A stretch of 64,000 nt of DNA. Origin: Variovorax sp. CF079. GTDB taxonomy: Bacteria > Pseudomonadota > Gammaproteobacteria > Burkholderiales > Burkholderiaceae_C. A model generated the notes under the pieces. The model had not been told where the DNA came from. It ran no database searches and was given only the letters and a program-made list of their open reading frames with translations. This document shows positions 32,215-40,654 of this stretch, piece after piece. Within the stretch, counting starts at the first letter, position 1. Every line of letters begins with the position of its first letter. Location: positions 124,001-188,000 of the forward strand of contig NZ_FMZU01000005.1 of NCBI RefSeq assembly GCF_900101545.1. Direction: 5' to 3'. Both the position numbers and the translations under genes were made by a program.

Positions 32215-33027
32215 ATGAAGCTTCAGCTGCTCTCGGACCTGCACCTGGAAGTGCATCCCCAGCTCCAGATTGCACCCGCGCCGGGCGCCGATCTGCTGGT
32301 TCTTGCGGGCGATATCGGCTCCTATCAGCCCGGAACACGCATCATCGAGCCCGATTTCGGGCTGACCCGCTTTTCGCCTCGCCATGGCTGGCCGATGCCG
32401 GTGCTCTACGTTCCGGGCAATCACGAATACGACAACGCCGATTTCGACACGGTTCATGCCCGCCTGCGCGAACTCTGCGAAGCGCTGGACATCCTGTGGC
32501 TGGAGCGCGAAAGCCGCGTCATCGAGGGCGTGCGCTTCATCGGCACCACGCTGTGGGCCGACTTCGATGCGCTGGTCGAACCGGCCGACACCATGACCGA
32601 GGCGCTCAGGAAACGCGGCAAGGCGATGCGCGCGGCGAACTTCTACCTCGAGAAAGCCGCCACCTTGCGCTCGGGCGAGATCTTCCTGGCAGACGCACTG
32701 AGAGAGCACTCACTGACGTGCCAAGCGTGGCTGCGCAGCGCGCTCGCCCAACCCTTCGACGGCCCCACCGTGGCGATCACGCACTTTGCACCCACGCTGG
32801 CGAGCGCCGATCCGCGCTACGGCCTGAGTCCGGGAACGGCAGGTTTCTGCAATTCGCTCGATGAGCTGCTGCCGAGCGCCGACTTCTGGCTGCACGGGCA
32901 TCTTCACCATGCCTTTGACTACGTGAAGAACGGCTGCCGCGTGGTCGCGAACCCGCTGGGGTACATGGGCAAGGGCGAACAGGAGGGCTTCAGGCCCGAT
33001 TTGCTGATCGAAGTGCCGCGTCGCTGA
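32215..33027 (+). CDS. Metallophosphoesterase
   Basis: A 270-residue calcineurin-like phosphoesterase. The metal motifs are in order: DLHLE (residues 8-12), a GD motif (LAGDIGS, about 36), GNHE (VPGNHEYDN, about 70), an H motif in THFAP and the C-terminal GHLHH near 227. The ATG at 32215 was chosen because the family begins with a short strand leading into DLH; an upstream ATG at 32173 lies inside the palindrome. Substrate unknown. It converges on the PhoD gene with 6 bases between stops. Confidence 0.85.
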   Translation: MKLQLLSDLHLEVHPQLQIAPAPGADLLVLAGDIGSYQPGTRIIEPDFGLTRFSPRHGWPMPVLYVPGNHEYDNADFDTVHARLRELCEALDILWLERESRVIEGVRFIGTTLWADFDALVEPADTMTEALRKRGKAMRAANFYLEKAATLRSGEIFLADALREHSLTCQAWLRSALAQPFDGPTVAITHFAPTLASADPRYGLSPGTAGFCNSLDELLPSADFWLHGHLHHAFDYVKNGCRVVANPLGYMGKGEQEGFRPDLLIEVPRR

Positions 33028-33033
33028 AAGAAT

Positions 33034-34581
33034 CTAGGCTGGCAGCACCCCGGCCAGACCGGCCTCGACCGCAAAGCGCGCCTGCGTGTGGAAGCTCGCA
33101 TCGGACGCTACCGGATACGCGGTCGCGCGGAATTCGCACTGCATCGCCTCGGGCGTGAGCTCCATCAGCGCATAGCCTCGCTCGTCGCCGCGGGCATGCA
33201 CGACGTCCGGGTTGTCGCGCCGCATGCGCGCCATCGCAGCCTGGCTCGCGCCGCGCGAGCTGATCGAACCGCCCACGAATTCGCTCGCGACCACCGGCGA
33301 GCCGGGATCGTTCGGCTGCACGCGCAGATTGGCGGCGACGTAGCGGTGCACGTCGCCGCCCAGCGCCACCACATCCTTGACGCCCGCGTCGGCGACGCCC
33401 TGAAACAGGCGCCGGCGCGCTTCGGGATAGCCGTCCCAGCCGTCGGTCCAGGTCTGGCGGCCCTGCGGCGTCTCGAGGCCAGTGGGGCTCATCTGGGTGG
33501 ATTGGCCGAAAAGCTTCCACTGCCGCCTCGAACCGGCCAGGCCCTGCGCGAACCATTGCGACTGCTCGGCGCCGAGCATGGTGCGCGCGGGGTCCGCGAG
33601 CTCCGCGCAGCCGATCACCCCACGGCCGGAATCACGGGCCGGATCGGCGCAGGCATGGTGGCTGCGGTACTGGCGGCAGTCCAGCGTCCAGAGCTCGGCC
33701 AACCGGCCCCAGGCATAGCGGTCGTGGATGCGCATCGCCGCGCCCTGCGGCGGCAGCGCGAGCGGCATGTGCTCGAAATAGGCCCGGTAGGCCGCGGCGC
33801 GGCGGGCCAGGAAAAGTGCGGGCTCGGTATAGGCCGGGTCGCGATCGTCGGCATAGTCGTTGACCACCTCGTGGTCGTCCCAGGTCAGGATCCACGGATG
33901 CGCGGCATGCGCCGCCTGCAGGTCCGCATCGCGCTTGTAGAGCGCATGGCGCTCGCGGTAGGCCCCCAGCGTGTGCGGTATGGGCGCGCCGTGCCGGCGC
34001 ATTTCGGGGGCCGTGCTGCTGCCCTCGTAGATGTAGTCGCCGACGAAGAGCACGAAGTCCAGCTCGCGCCCGGCGATCTCGCGGTGCGCGGCATAGAAGC
34101 CATGCTCGTAGTTCTGGCAGGAGGCGAGCGCGAAGCGCAGCCGCCGCACATCCGCATCCGGCGCCGGCGCGGTGCGCGTGCGGCCCACCGGACTTTGCGC
34201 GTCGCCGCAGCTGAAGCGATACCAGTAGTCGCGCTGCGGCGCCAGGCCCTGCGCGTGGACGTGCACGCTGAAGGCGCGCGAGGCATCGGTCACGACCTCG
34301 CCTTGCATGACCAGGCGTTGCAGCGCGGCGTCGCCGTAGATCTCGTAGCGCACGGTGCAGGCCGGCATGGCATTGCGGGCCGATTCATCTTCGGCATCCG
34401 GCATCAGCCGGGTCCAGAGCACGACGCTGTCCGGCCGCGGCTGGCCGCTCGCGACCCCGAGCGTGAAGGGGTTCGAGCGCCAGCGCGGCGCGGCCTGCGC
34501 GCAGGCGGCCAGCGGTGCAGCGCAGCCGGCGAGCGCAAGCCACAGGGCGGCACGATTGAGGTCTCGACGGCTGAGATTCAT
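33034..34581 (-). CDS. phoD: PhoD family alkaline phosphatase/phosphodiesterase
   Basis: A 515-residue exported metallophosphatase. A twin-arginine signal (SRRDLNRAALWLAL, then AGCAAPLAACAQA) fits Tat export of a folded metalloenzyme. PhoD N-terminal domain: FTLGVASGQPRPDSVVLWTRL. Catalytic domain: FALASCQNYEHGFY, FVLFVGDYIYEGSS, LTWDDHEVVNDYAD and ALGGDVHRYVAANL. An AAGGAG site lies 4 bases before the ATG. It is 8 bases downstream of the phospholipase-D lipoprotein gene, so the pair may act together on phosphodiesters or lipids at the envelope. No Pho box was identified. Confidence 0.92.
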   Translation of the reverse strand: MNLSRRDLNRAALWLALAGCAAPLAACAQAAPRWRSNPFTLGVASGQPRPDSVVLWTRLMPDAEDESARNAMPACTVRYEIYGDAALQRLVMQGEVVTDASRAFSVHVHAQGLAPQRDYWYRFSCGDAQSPVGRTRTAPAPDADVRRLRFALASCQNYEHGFYAAHREIAGRELDFVLFVGDYIYEGSSTAPEMRRHGAPIPHTLGAYRERHALYKRDADLQAAHAAHPWILTWDDHEVVNDYADDRDPAYTEPALFLARRAAAYRAYFEHMPLALPPQGAAMRIHDRYAWGRLAELWTLDCRQYRSHHACADPARDSGRGVIGCAELADPARTMLGAEQSQWFAQGLAGSRRQWKLFGQSTQMSPTGLETPQGRQTWTDGWDGYPEARRRLFQGVADAGVKDVVALGGDVHRYVAANLRVQPNDPGSPVVASEFVGGSISSRGASQAAMARMRRDNPDVVHARGDERGYALMELTPEAMQCEFRATAYPVASDASFHTQARFAVEAGLAGVLPA

Positions 34582-34589
34582 GGCACTCC

Positions 34590-36164
34590 TTACAACAGCT
34601 CTTCGCCCACCAGCGGCAACAACATCCAGTTCTGGAAGCGCAGCCAAAAGTAGCCGCCCGGCTCGTCATCATGGACGATGTCCTTGCCGGCCTCGTCGTA
34701 CTCGAGCCACTGCACGTGCTGGCCGTCGGGTGCGAGTCGGAGCCGGTACGAGATGTTGGTCCGCGTGCCTGACAGGAGCCGCCTGAAGTCCGCGACCAGC
34801 TCGGCGCTGTTGACGACCAAGCCCGTCTCGGTATTGACCGAGGACGAGCGGCGGTCCAGGTTCATGGAGCCGATGAAGAGGCGGTTGTCGTCGATCACCG
34901 CCAGCTTGGCATGCAGCCGGCTGATCGACTTGCCGAAATCGCCGAAGCGGCCGGACTTTCCGCTGAGCACCGGCCCGATCTCGCGAATGGTCACACCGAT
35001 CCTGAGCATGTCGGCGCGGTAGCGCGCGTAGCCCGCGTAGACCAACGGTTCGTCGGTGGCGCCCAGCGAGTTGGTGACGAGCTCGATGCGTCCGCCCCGC
35101 GCCATCGCCGTCTTCATCATCGCCATGCCACGCTCGCCGGGAATGAAGTACGGCGACACGATCATCACCCCTTTGCGTGCCGAATTCACCACGCCGAGCG
35201 CGCCTTCGTTCACGCTGCCGCGATAGGCTTCTTCGCTGCTCGCGCGCGTGATCTTGGCCGGATCGTCGGCGAACAGTTGCGCGCTGGCCCAGTAAAGGTC
35301 GAGCGCGCCCGCCTCGAGCTGCTGGCCGACGGCGCTGCGGTCCAGCACGTCGCGCGGGCGCAGGGGCACATCGGGCGCGGCCGCGCTTGCGAGCTCGTCG
35401 AAACGGCGCCGGGCAAGCTCGGGCGGCATCGCGCCCGGCACCACGTTGCCGATCGGCCGCACCTGCTCGCTGTTCCAGTAGCGGTCGAAGGCGTCGGACA
35501 TCTCGCGCACGATCGGTCCGCAGGACAGCAGGTCCACGTCGATGAAATTCGCAGACGTGCTGCGCATGAAGTATTCGCTCGCGATGTTGCGGCCGCCCGA
35601 GACCGCGAAGCTGTTGTCGGCCACCAGCTGCTTGTTGTGCATGCGGTGGTTGATGCGGCCGAATTCATGCAGCGAGAACAGGACCCGCATGACCAGCGAC
35701 CCACCGCGTGAAGGCAGTGGATTGAACAGCCGCACTTCGACGTTCGGGTGCGCGGCCAGCGCGAGGAGCAGCTCGTCCTGGCCGCCCGTGTAGAGGTCGT
35801 CCATCAAGAGGCGCACGCGCACACCGCGCGCGGCCGCGTCGCGCAGCTCGCGCAGGAAGAAGAGGCCCACTTCGTCGTTGTGGATCAGGTAGTACTGCAC
35901 GTCCAGCGACTTCCGGGCATGGCGGGCCAGCGAGATGCGCGCATCGAAGGCGAAGGGCGCTTCGGGCAGCAGGCGAAAGCCCGAGGAGCCGGACTGCCCA
36001 GCCGGGGCAGCGTTTGCAGCGAGCTGCGCCAGGTGCGTATCTGCGACGTCGGTGATCGCGTGCGTCGGCACGCCCGGCACCGGTGCGGGCAGCGTGGCAC
36101 AGCCGCCGAGCAGCAGGGGAGCGAGGAACATCAGCACGGCGCCGAATTTCGCGAGCTTCGACAT
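34590..36164 (-). CDS. Phospholipase D / cardiolipin-synthase-like lipoprotein
   Basis: A 524-residue member of the phospholipase D superfamily. Lipoprotein signal with lipobox LLGGC (Cys near 22), then two HKD motifs: His176-x-Lys178-x4-Asp183 (HNKQLVADN) and His418-x-Lys420-x4-Asp425 (HAKLAVIDD), each followed by the usual GGRN or GSMN. This looks like the ClsC/YmdC branch, which makes cardiolipin from PE and PG, but the lipid anchor suggests periplasmic action. Shares a transcript with phoD. Divergent from the SpmA/B-like gene. Confidence 0.88.
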   Translation of the reverse strand: MSKLAKFGAVLMFLAPLLLGGCATLPAPVPGVPTHAITDVADTHLAQLAANAAPAGQSGSSGFRLLPEAPFAFDARISLARHARKSLDVQYYLIHNDEVGLFFLRELRDAAARGVRVRLLMDDLYTGGQDELLLALAAHPNVEVRLFNPLPSRGGSLVMRVLFSLHEFGRINHRMHNKQLVADNSFAVSGGRNIASEYFMRSTSANFIDVDLLSCGPIVREMSDAFDRYWNSEQVRPIGNVVPGAMPPELARRRFDELASAAAPDVPLRPRDVLDRSAVGQQLEAGALDLYWASAQLFADDPAKITRASSEEAYRGSVNEGALGVVNSARKGVMIVSPYFIPGERGMAMMKTAMARGGRIELVTNSLGATDEPLVYAGYARYRADMLRIGVTIREIGPVLSGKSGRFGDFGKSISRLHAKLAVIDDNRLFIGSMNLDRRSSSVNTETGLVVNSAELVADFRRLLSGTRTNISYRLRLAPDGQHVQWLEYDEAGKDIVHDDEPGGYFWLRFQNWMLLPLVGEELL

Positions 36165-36225
36165 GCGCCGCAATGTAACGCTGCACCGCCCCCTATGATC
36201 GGCGCGCATTCAACAAGGGATACGC

Positions 36226-37455
36226 GTGCTCAACGGCCTGTGGCTCGGTTTCTTTCTGACGGCAGCGCTGGCTGCGCTTGTGCGCTGGCTCGTCGGCGGC
36301 GACGCCGCGGTGTTCGCCGCCCTGGTCGAAAGCCTGTTCGCGATGGCCAAGCTGTCGGTCGAAGTGATGGTGCTGCTGTTCGGCACGCTCACGCTGTGGC
36401 TGGGCTTCCTGCGCATCGCCGAGGCAGCCGGGCTGGTGGCCGGGCTCGCGCGCATGCTGGGGCCGCTGTTCCGGCACCTCATGCCCGAGGTGCCCGCGGG
36501 CCACCCGGCGCTGGGCCTCATCACGATGAACTTCGCGGCCAATGCGTTGGGCCTGGACAACGCGGCCACGCCGATCGGCCTGAAGGCGATGCGCGAACTG
36601 CAGACGCTCAATCCGAGCGCGACCACGGCAAGCAACGCGCAGATCCTGTTCCTGGTGCTCAACGCCTCCTCGCTGACGCTCTTGCCCGTCACGATATTCA
36701 TGTACCGCGCGCAGCAGGGCGCGGCCGATCCGACGCTGGTGTTCCTGCCGATCCTGATCGCGACCAGCGCTTCCACGCTGGTCGGGCTGCTCTCGGTGGC
36801 CTTCGTGCAGCGCCTCAGGCTGTGGGATCCGGTGGTGCTGGCCTACCTGCTGCCGGGCGCGCTGCTGCTCGGCGGCTTCATGGCGCTGCTGGCAACGCTT
36901 TCATCGGCTGCCCTGGCTTCGCTGTCCTCGCTGCTCGGCAACCTCACGCTGTTCGGAATCGTGCTCGCTTTCCTGCTGGCCGGCGCGCTGCGGCGCGTGA
37001 AGGTCTACGAGTGTTTCATCGAGGGCGCCAAGGAAGGCTTCGACGTCGCGAAGAACCTGTTGCCCTACCTGGTCGCGATGCTGTGCGCGGTCGGTGTGCT
37101 CAGGGCCTCGGGCGCGCTCGACATGGTGCTCGCCGGCATCCGCTGGCTGGTAGGGCTGACGGGCTGGGACGCACGCTTCGTCGATGCGCTGCCCACGGCG
37201 CTGGTCAAGCCCTTCTCCGGCAGCGCGGCGCGCGCGATGCTGATCGAGACCATGCAGAGCCAGGGCGTCGACAGCTTCGCGGCGCGGGTCGCGGCCACCA
37301 TCCAGGGCAGCACCGAGACCACCTTCTACGTGCTGGCCGTGTACTTCGGGGCCGTGGGCATCCAGCGCGCGCGGCATGCGGTGGGGTGTGCGCTGCTGGC
37401 GGAACTGGCCGGCGTGGTCGGCGCCATCGCCGTCGGCTACTGGTTCTTCGGCTGA
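36226..37455 (+). CDS. Fused SpmA/SpmB-type nucleoside-recognition membrane protein
   Basis: A 409-residue multi-pass protein. The first half carries the SpmA-type core with NFAANALGLDNAATPIGLKAM (about 101-121; key residues N, N, G, D, N, P). The second half (from about 205) carries a SpmB-type core ending in KPFSGSAARAMLIE and QGSTETTFYVLAVYFGAVG. SpmA and SpmB are separate proteins in sporulating Firmicutes; fused forms occur in non-sporulating Proteobacteria, where their role is unknown. Starts with GTG at 36226 behind AAGGGA. Divergent from the phospholipase gene. Confidence 0.88.
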   Translation: MLNGLWLGFFLTAALAALVRWLVGGDAAVFAALVESLFAMAKLSVEVMVLLFGTLTLWLGFLRIAEAAGLVAGLARMLGPLFRHLMPEVPAGHPALGLITMNFAANALGLDNAATPIGLKAMRELQTLNPSATTASNAQILFLVLNASSLTLLPVTIFMYRAQQGAADPTLVFLPILIATSASTLVGLLSVAFVQRLRLWDPVVLAYLLPGALLLGGFMALLATLSSAALASLSSLLGNLTLFGIVLAFLLAGALRRVKVYECFIEGAKEGFDVAKNLLPYLVAMLCAVGVLRASGALDMVLAGIRWLVGLTGWDARFVDALPTALVKPFSGSAARAMLIETMQSQGVDSFAARVAATIQGSTETTFYVLAVYFGAVGIQRARHAVGCALLAELAGVVGAIAVGYWFFG

Positions 37456-37518
37456 AAGCTTGCGACAGCGCCATCCGAGGCGATCGGCCAGAATAGGCTT
37501 TCACTTCCCCGCTTCCCC

Positions 37519-38028
37519 GTGACCGCTCCCGCCCAGGCGCAACCGCCTTCCTTCACGTCCGACGAATTCCGCGAGGCGCTCGGCATGTTCGCGACCGGCG
37601 TGACCATCGTCACGGCGCGCGCCGCCGACGGCAGCCTCGTCGGCCTGACGGCCAACTCCTTCAACTCGGTGTCGCTGGCCCCGCCGCTGGTGCTGTGGAG
37701 CCTGGCGCGCGGCGCGGCCTCGATGGCGGCGCTCAGCACCGGCTCGCACTACGCGATCAACATCCTCGCCGCCAGCCAGAAGGAGCTGGCCGAACGTTTT
37801 GCGACCAAGGACGTCGACCGCTGGGCCGATGTCGCCTTCAGCGAGGGCGTGGGCGGTGCGCCGGTGCTGGTGGGCGCGGCTGCGAGCTTCGAGTGCTTCA
37901 ACCGCAGCCGCTACGACGAAGGCGATCACGTGATCTTCGTCGGCGAGGTCGAACGCTGCACCCACAACCCGGGCGCCTCGCCGCTGCTGTTTCACGGCGG
38001 GCGCTTCTACACCGAGCATCCGCTGTAG
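37519..38028 (+). CDS. Flavin reductase family protein
   Basis: A 169-residue FMN-binding split-barrel reductase: FREALGMFATGVTIVTARAADG, GLTANSFNSVSLAPPLVLWSL, HYAINILAASQ and HVIFVGEVE. Such proteins supply reduced flavin to two-component monooxygenases; no oxygenase partner is adjacent. Starts with GTG at 37519. It converges on the GntR gene with 12 bases between the stops. Confidence 0.9.
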   Translation: MTAPAQAQPPSFTSDEFREALGMFATGVTIVTARAADGSLVGLTANSFNSVSLAPPLVLWSLARGAASMAALSTGSHYAINILAASQKELAERFATKDVDRWADVAFSEGVGGAPVLVGAAASFECFNRSRYDEGDHVIFVGEVERCTHNPGASPLLFHGGRFYTEHPL

Positions 38029-38040
38029 CGCAGGCAGCGC

Positions 38041-38760
38041 TCAGCGCCGCAGGCTGAGCTTGTAGCGGAAGGTGTCGGCGCGGTAGACCGCGATCTCCAC
38101 GTGCACCGGCCCGCCGCCGGCCGCGTGCACCAGCCGCTCGACCTGCAGCACCGGCGAGCCGGGCGCGAGCTGCAGCAGCTTCGCTTCTTGCGGCCGCGCC
38201 AGCCCGGCGCCGATCTCCAGCTGCGCCTCACCGATCTCCAGGCCGCCTTCGTGCTCGAAGATCTCGATCAGGTCGCGCTGCGAGAAGTCCACGCGCGCCA
38301 GCCGCTCGCCCAGGAAGCGCGGCAGGTAGGAGTTGTTGACCGAGAGCGGCTCGCGGTCGAGGTAGCGCAGCGTCTGCAGGTGGTACACGGTCTCGCCGGC
38401 AGTGAGCTGCAGCTGGCGCGCCACGGCAGCCGGCGCCTTCACTTCGCGCCACGCGAGCCGCTTGCTGCTGACCGCGTGCTGCTCCAGCGCCAGCGCCTCG
38501 TTGAGGCCCTGCAGGCGGTTCAGGCTCTGCGCCGCCTTCGGGTGGGATACGAAGGCACCTTTTCCGTGCAGCTTGACGATCAGGCCCTCGGCCTGCAGCG
38601 CACCCAGGGCCTGCCGCACGGTGATGCGGCTCACGCCGTGCTCGGCGGTCAATTCCGATTCGGAAGGCAGCTTGGCCCCCGGCGCGAGCTGGCCGTCGAG
38701 GATGCGCGCACGCAGCGCGTCGCGAAGCTGCGCATGCAGCGATTGCGGAAGTTCAGACAT
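38041..38760 (-). CDS. GntR family regulator, HutC subfamily
   Basis: A 239-residue regulator. N-terminal winged helix (about 8-72): LPSESELTAEHGVSRITVRQAL and GKGAFVSHP. C-terminal UTRA domain (about 95-235), including YLPRFLGERLARVDFSQRDL. Divergent from the Bug gene at 38886, with a perfect 24-base palindrome between. It probably represses the 38886-42061 operon in response to its substrate. Confidence 0.9.
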   Translation of the reverse strand: MSELPQSLHAQLRDALRARILDGQLAPGAKLPSESELTAEHGVSRITVRQALGALQAEGLIVKLHGKGAFVSHPKAAQSLNRLQGLNEALALEQHAVSSKRLAWREVKAPAAVARQLQLTAGETVYHLQTLRYLDREPLSVNNSYLPRFLGERLARVDFSQRDLIEIFEHEGGLEIGEAQLEIGAGLARPQEAKLLQLAPGSPVLQVERLVHAAGGGPVHVEIAVYRADTFRYKLSLRR

Positions 38761-38800
38761 TCGTCACCCTGGGATTTGATTTGGCATAGGGTTTGCATGG

Positions 38801-38824
38801 CTTGTTATGACATGTCATAACAAG
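38801..38824. promoter_or_regulatory. 24-base perfect palindrome, GntR operator with overlapping promoter
   Basis: A perfect palindrome with 12-base arms, CTTGTTATGACA and its complement, at the centre of the 125-base divergent region between the GntR and Bug genes. Its left edge TTGTTA (38802-38807) and TAGTAT (38825-38830) have a 17-base spacing, a possible plus-strand promoter with the operator in its spacer. The position fits autoregulation and control of both sides. Confidence 0.72.
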
Positions 38825-38885
38825 TAGTATCTCGCACTGTCTGGGTGCTTTTTTTCCGTTCATTCCATCGACCGAGGAAACGACC

Positions 38886-39869
38886 ATGTTTGCAACCCGC
38901 GCCTTCTTCCGTTCCGCCGCCGCGCTCGCGCTCGGCGCCAGCCTCGGCGCCGCCCAGGCCCAGGGCTACCCCGCCAAACCGATCTCGCTGATTGTGCCGT
39001 TCTCGGCCGGCGGCGGCGTCGACGCCACGGCGCGCCTCTTGACTGCCAAGCTCGGCGAGCTGCTCAAGCAGCCGGTGGTGATCGAGAACGTGGCCGGCGC
39101 GGCCGGCACCATCGGCACCCAGAAGGCCGCGCGCTCGCCGGCCGACGGCTACACGCTGCTGTTCGCGGTGGCCAGCCCGCTCAACGTCGCGCCGCTGGTC
39201 GCACCCTCGGCCGTGCGCTACGACACCTTCAAGGATTTCGTGCCGATCGCGACGGTGGGCACCTCGCCCTTCGTGCTGATCGGCAAGACGGCGCTGCCCG
39301 CGCGCACCGCGGGCGAACTCATCCAGCTCGCGAAGGCGCAGCCGGGCAAGCTCAACTTCGGCACCGACGGCGTCGGCACCTCGCTGCACGTCACGGCCGA
39401 GATGTTCAAGCAGCGCGCCGGCATCGACATCGTGCACGTGCCCTACAAGTCCGGGCCGCAGGTGCTGACCGACGTGGCCGGCGGCCAGGTCGATCTGGCG
39501 GTGCTGCCGCTCACGCTGGCGCAGCCTTTCATCAAGGACGGCAAGGTGAAGGCCTTCGGCGTCACCTCGCTGGCCCGCTCGCCCAGTGCGCCGGCGATCC
39601 CGGCGCTGGCCGAGACGCCGGAGCTCAAGGGCCTGGAGATGGATTCGTGGCTCGGCGTGCTGGCCCCGGCCGGCACCCCACCCGCCGTGATCGCGGCCTG
39701 GGTGAGCGCGCTCGACGCCACCCTCAAGGACCCGGAGATCGCGCGCAAGCTCGGCGACGTCGCGGTCAAACCGCAGCTGATCGCCGGACCGGCCTTCGCC
39801 GACTACCTGGCCAAGGAACGCAAGACCATCGCCGGCGTGGTCCAGACCGCCGGCATCAAGGCCGAGTAA
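38886..39869 (+). CDS. Bug family substrate-binding protein
   Basis: A 327-residue periplasmic protein. Signal peptide up to about residue 26 (ALALGASLGAAQAQ), then YPAKPISLIVPFSAGGGVDAT, ENVAGAAGTIGTQKAA and HVPYKSGPQVLTDVAGGQVDL. AGGAAA lies before the ATG. First gene of an operon with a TauE-type transporter (13-base gap) and an amidohydrolase, likely presenting the amidohydrolase substrate or detecting it. No TctA/TctB membrane subunits nearby. Confidence 0.92.
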   Translation: MFATRAFFRSAAALALGASLGAAQAQGYPAKPISLIVPFSAGGGVDATARLLTAKLGELLKQPVVIENVAGAAGTIGTQKAARSPADGYTLLFAVASPLNVAPLVAPSAVRYDTFKDFVPIATVGTSPFVLIGKTALPARTAGELIQLAKAQPGKLNFGTDGVGTSLHVTAEMFKQRAGIDIVHVPYKSGPQVLTDVAGGQVDLAVLPLTLAQPFIKDGKVKAFGVTSLARSPSAPAIPALAETPELKGLEMDSWLGVLAPAGTPPAVIAAWVSALDATLKDPEIARKLGDVAVKPQLIAGPAFADYLAKERKTIAGVVQTAGIKAE

Positions 39870-39882
39870 CGAGAGTGTCCCG

Positions 39883-40635
39883 ATGCTGATGACGATGACC
39901 AGCGCCTGGATCGTGCTGCCGGCCGTGCTCTTGGCCGGCGCGCTGATCGGCGCCAGCGGCATCGGGGGCGTGCTGCTGGTGCCGGTGCTGACCCAGCTGG
40001 GCGCGGTGCCGCTGCCGCAGGCGATCGCCGCGGCATCGCTGGGCTTCGCGCTGCCCGCACTGGTCGCGCTCGGCCCGCTGCGCCGGGAGCGCGCCCTGGC
40101 CGCGCGCTGCGTGCCGCTGCTCGCTGGCGCGCTCGCGGGTGCCGCCGCCGGGGCGCTGATGCTGCGCTGGCTGCCGGCCGGCCTCCTCATGTCCGGCGTG
40201 ACGGCGTTGGTGCTTTTCGCGGGCTGGCGCGGCTTGATGGCGGCATCGAACCCGGCGCCCGCATCCGCGGCGCCTCTCGGCACCACGGCCCTGCTCGCGC
40301 TGGGTGCGCTGGTGGGGCTCGGCTCCGCACTCACCGGCACCGGCGGGCCGGTGCTGGTGATCCCGCTCCTGATGCTGCTGCGCCAGCCGCTCGCCTTCGC
40401 GGTGGTCGCGGCGCAGGCCATCCAGTTGCCAGTGGCGCTGGCGAGCAGCACGGTGCATGCGATCGAAGGCCGGCTCGATCTTTCACTTGCGCTGCTTTGC
40501 GGCGTGTTGATGCTGGCGGGCTCGATCGCGGGGCAGCGCGCCGCGGCCCTGCTCGACGTGCGGCAGATGCAGCGCATGGTGTCCCTGCTGCTGCTGGCCG
40601 TGGGGGCCTGGTTCGCCTGGCTGCTGCTGGCCTGA
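39883..40635 (+). CDS. TauE/SafE family membrane transporter
   Basis: A 250-residue inner-membrane protein with about eight hydrophobic segments and the TauE/SafE repeat signatures GASGIGGVLLVPVL near the N-terminus and GLGSALTGTGGPVLVIPLLM at about 145-165. The family moves organic or sulfur-containing anions such as sulfite, sulfoacetate or taurine breakdown products. Located between the Bug and amidohydrolase genes, so it may carry the amidohydrolase substrate or product. Confidence 0.88.
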   Translation: MLMTMTSAWIVLPAVLLAGALIGASGIGGVLLVPVLTQLGAVPLPQAIAAASLGFALPALVALGPLRRERALAARCVPLLAGALAGAAAGALMLRWLPAGLLMSGVTALVLFAGWRGLMAASNPAPASAAPLGTTALLALGALVGLGSALTGTGGPVLVIPLLMLLRQPLAFAVVAAQAIQLPVALASSTVHAIEGRLDLSLALLCGVLMLAGSIAGQRAAALLDVRQMQRMVSLLLLAVGAWFAWLLLA

Positions 40636-40654
40636 AACTTTCAACGGAGCGACC

